A stretch of DNA of 64,000 bases from Lamellibrachia luymesi (lineage: Eukaryota; Annelida; Polychaeta; Sabellida; Siboglinidae), in the NCBI GenBank assembly GCA_009193005.1, contig SDWI01000352.1:370254-434253 (forward strand), in the 5' to 3' direction. The position numbers and the translations under genes are program-made. This document shows, piece by piece, positions 62,385 to 64,000 of this stretch. The notes below the pieces were generated by a model. It was not told the DNA's origin and ran no database searches. It saw nothing but the letters and a program-made list of their open reading frames with translations. Position 1 is the stretch's first letter. The number at the start of each line of letters is the position of its first letter.

Positions 62385-64000
62385 AGTTGTAGATATATTG
62401 GTACAGATTGTGAATGCCACATTCTAGAATGAGAGGTTTTTCTCTGAAAATTATTTCAGCAGTGTGTATTTCATGTGTGTGTCATAGTACAACATCCAAA
62501 TTGCAGTAGGTATTTACTTACTGTATTTTCACAATAGTTCAATCTTAAATGTTTTATATATTTTACGACTTCCAGCACCCAAAATGAGAATGTGGGACAA
62601 GTTCTATGACCACAATGTGGGACAAGTCCTATGACCACAATGTGGGACAAGTACTATTACCACAATGTGGGACAAGTCCTATGACCACAATGTGGGACAA
62701 GTACTATTACCACAATGTGGGACAAGTCCTATGACCACAATGTGGGACAAATCCTATGACCACAATGTGGGACAAGTCCTATGACCACAATGTGGGACAA
62801 GTCCTATTACCACAATGTGGGACAAGTCCTGTTACCACAATGTGGGACAAGTCTGATGACCACAATGTGGGATAAGTCATATTACCACAATGTGGGACAA
62901 GTCCTATGACCACAATGTGGGACAAGTCATATGACCACAATGTGGGACAAGTCCTATGACCACAATGTGGGACAAGTCATATTACCACAATGTGGGACAA
63001 GTCCTATGACCACAATGTGGGACAAGTCCTATTACCACAATGTGGGACAAGTCCTGTTACCACAATGTGGGACAAGTCCGATGACCACAATGTGGGATAA
63101 GTCATATTATCACAATGTGGGACAAGTCCTATGACCACAATGTGGGACAAGTCCTATGACCACAATGTGGGACAAGTCCTATGACCACAATGTGGGACAA
63201 GTCATATTACCACAATGTGGGACAAGTCCTATTACCACAATGTGGGACAAGTCCTATTACCACAATGTGGGATAAGTCCTATGACCACAATGTGGGACAA
63301 GTCCTATGACCACAATGTGGGACAAGTCCTATGACCACAATGTGGGACAAGTCCTATGACCACAATGTTTTCACTGTGTGCAGTCTTGTATTAGGTAAAC
63401 AACATATTTAAATTTTAGGATGGTGTTCTGCCACATTTATTTTGGAAATTTTTAGTCAACTTGGGAGAAATTTAGGAGAAAACGCCATTAGACAGAACAG
63501 TGATTCTCAGCTTCATTATAAACTACATGAGACAGAACACCATTCTGAAATTAGAATGTGTTGTTTACTGAATAAAGAACTATGCACAATTAAAAATGGT
63601 GGTCATAGGACTTGTCCCACATTCTCATTTTGCGTGCTGAAAGTCCTAAAATATATAAAAAGTTAAAAGTTTAAGATAGAATCATTCTGAAAATTTTGTA
63701 AGTAGATGGATACCTACTAAACTAAAAAAGTATTGCTAGTATTAATGACAATAGAGGGTTGCAAATTGGGTGTTCTATTATAACATAATAAATGAAATAC
63801 ACTCTGCTGAAAAAAACAAAAAAACAAATGTTGCCTTTTATTCACCCAATATACCCATTGTGTTTCCCACTCTCATTCTAGAATTTTGCATTCACAATCT
63901 GTACCAATATATCTACATTTTCAACAAATTTAAGACATGTATGGTTCCAATTTGAGTATTATACTATAACACAACAATGATATACACTGCTGAAATCATT
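62385..64000. mobile_element. Long inverted-repeat element enclosing a minisatellite
   Basis: The left arm (about 62385-62605) and right arm (about 63603-63930) are inverted copies over at least 200 bp. Shared blocks include GATATATTGGTACAGATTG, ATTCTAGAATGAGAG, TTTCAGCAG(T/A)GTGTATTTC and AAAATGAGAATGTGGGACAA. A further inverted TTTCAGCAGTGTATATC lies at the window edge, so the right side may be compound or continue. Confidence 0.75.
62585..63368. repeat. 25-bp minisatellite, about 31 copies
   Basis: Units of GTGGGACAAGTCCTATGACC plus ACAAT, with variants at a few fixed positions (TATTACC, TGTTACC, GATAAG). Each unit contains CCACAATGTGG, an 11-base dyad with one central base. The variants recur in blocks, suggesting higher-order duplication. 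It runs uninterrupted between the two inverted arms. Confidence 0.97.

Noticed and set aside
62931..63134. Frame reading repeated DHNVGQV-like residues
   Set aside because: It lies entirely inside the 25-bp array and reflects the repeat.

Overview
Organism and character. This is nuclear DNA of an invertebrate animal. Genes are split by introns of 0.1 to 6 kb with GT..AG borders, UTR exons are present, and microsatellites, minisatellites, tRNA-derived SINEs, several LINE families and hAT/pogo-like MITEs fill the space between exons. The protein-coding content (a YEATS2 orthologue, an ankyrin-SOCS box receptor, a TBK1-adaptor-like protein, an EF-hand protein) fits a bilaterian. A marine lophotrochozoan or invertebrate deuterostome is my best guess, but I cannot name the species. 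One 856-base gap and two single N's show that this is a draft assembly.

Layout. (1) 248-2804, plus strand: a complete five-exon gene for a 230-residue EF-hand protein with an N-terminal lipidation signal. (2) 2805-5740: repeats, including a palindromic element and a pogo/Tigger-like MITE. (3) 5741-10804, minus strand, with a 5' UTR exon near 16.76 kb: a three-coding-exon gene for a 499-residue adaptor resembling AZI2/NAP1, TBKBP1/SINTBAD and TANK. Its long first intron holds a dead LINE, a 69-bp satellite and the gap. (4) About 16.76-16.97 kb: a candidate head-to-head promoter with a consensus kappaB site. (5) 18602-22881, plus: a small four-exon gene (143 residues) whose first intron is made almost wholly of a 26-bp tandem repeat. 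(6) 23122-26350, plus: a complete four-exon ankyrin/SOCS-box gene. (7) 26.4-29.1 kb: three decayed LINE fragments. (8) 30062-31424: a hAT-like MITE with an 8-bp target duplication. (9) 31934-43585, plus: eleven phase-consistent coding exons of YEATS2 (1035 codons), C-terminal exons not found. (10) 46.0-48.6 kb: LINE remnants on the minus strand. (11) 51065-49680, minus: an intronless reading frame whose C-terminus resembles the T5orf172/MUG113 branch of the GIY-YIG fold. (12) 53.5-55.8 and 60.27-60.92 kb: candidate terminal exons of unrecognised genes. (13) 61.4-64.0 kb: a long inverted-repeat element with a 31-copy 25-bp array at its centre.

How the genes relate. The TBK1-adaptor-like gene and the ASB-like Cullin-5 receptor belong to signalling and ubiquitin pathways. 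YEATS2 is the acyl-lysine reader of the ATAC histone acetyltransferase complex. I see no operon-like logic. The most unusual theme is that splice sites sit inside tandem duplications at three separate introns (364-600, 18728-19159, 41809-41912), which suggests that local tandem duplication repeatedly copies or creates splice sites in this genome.
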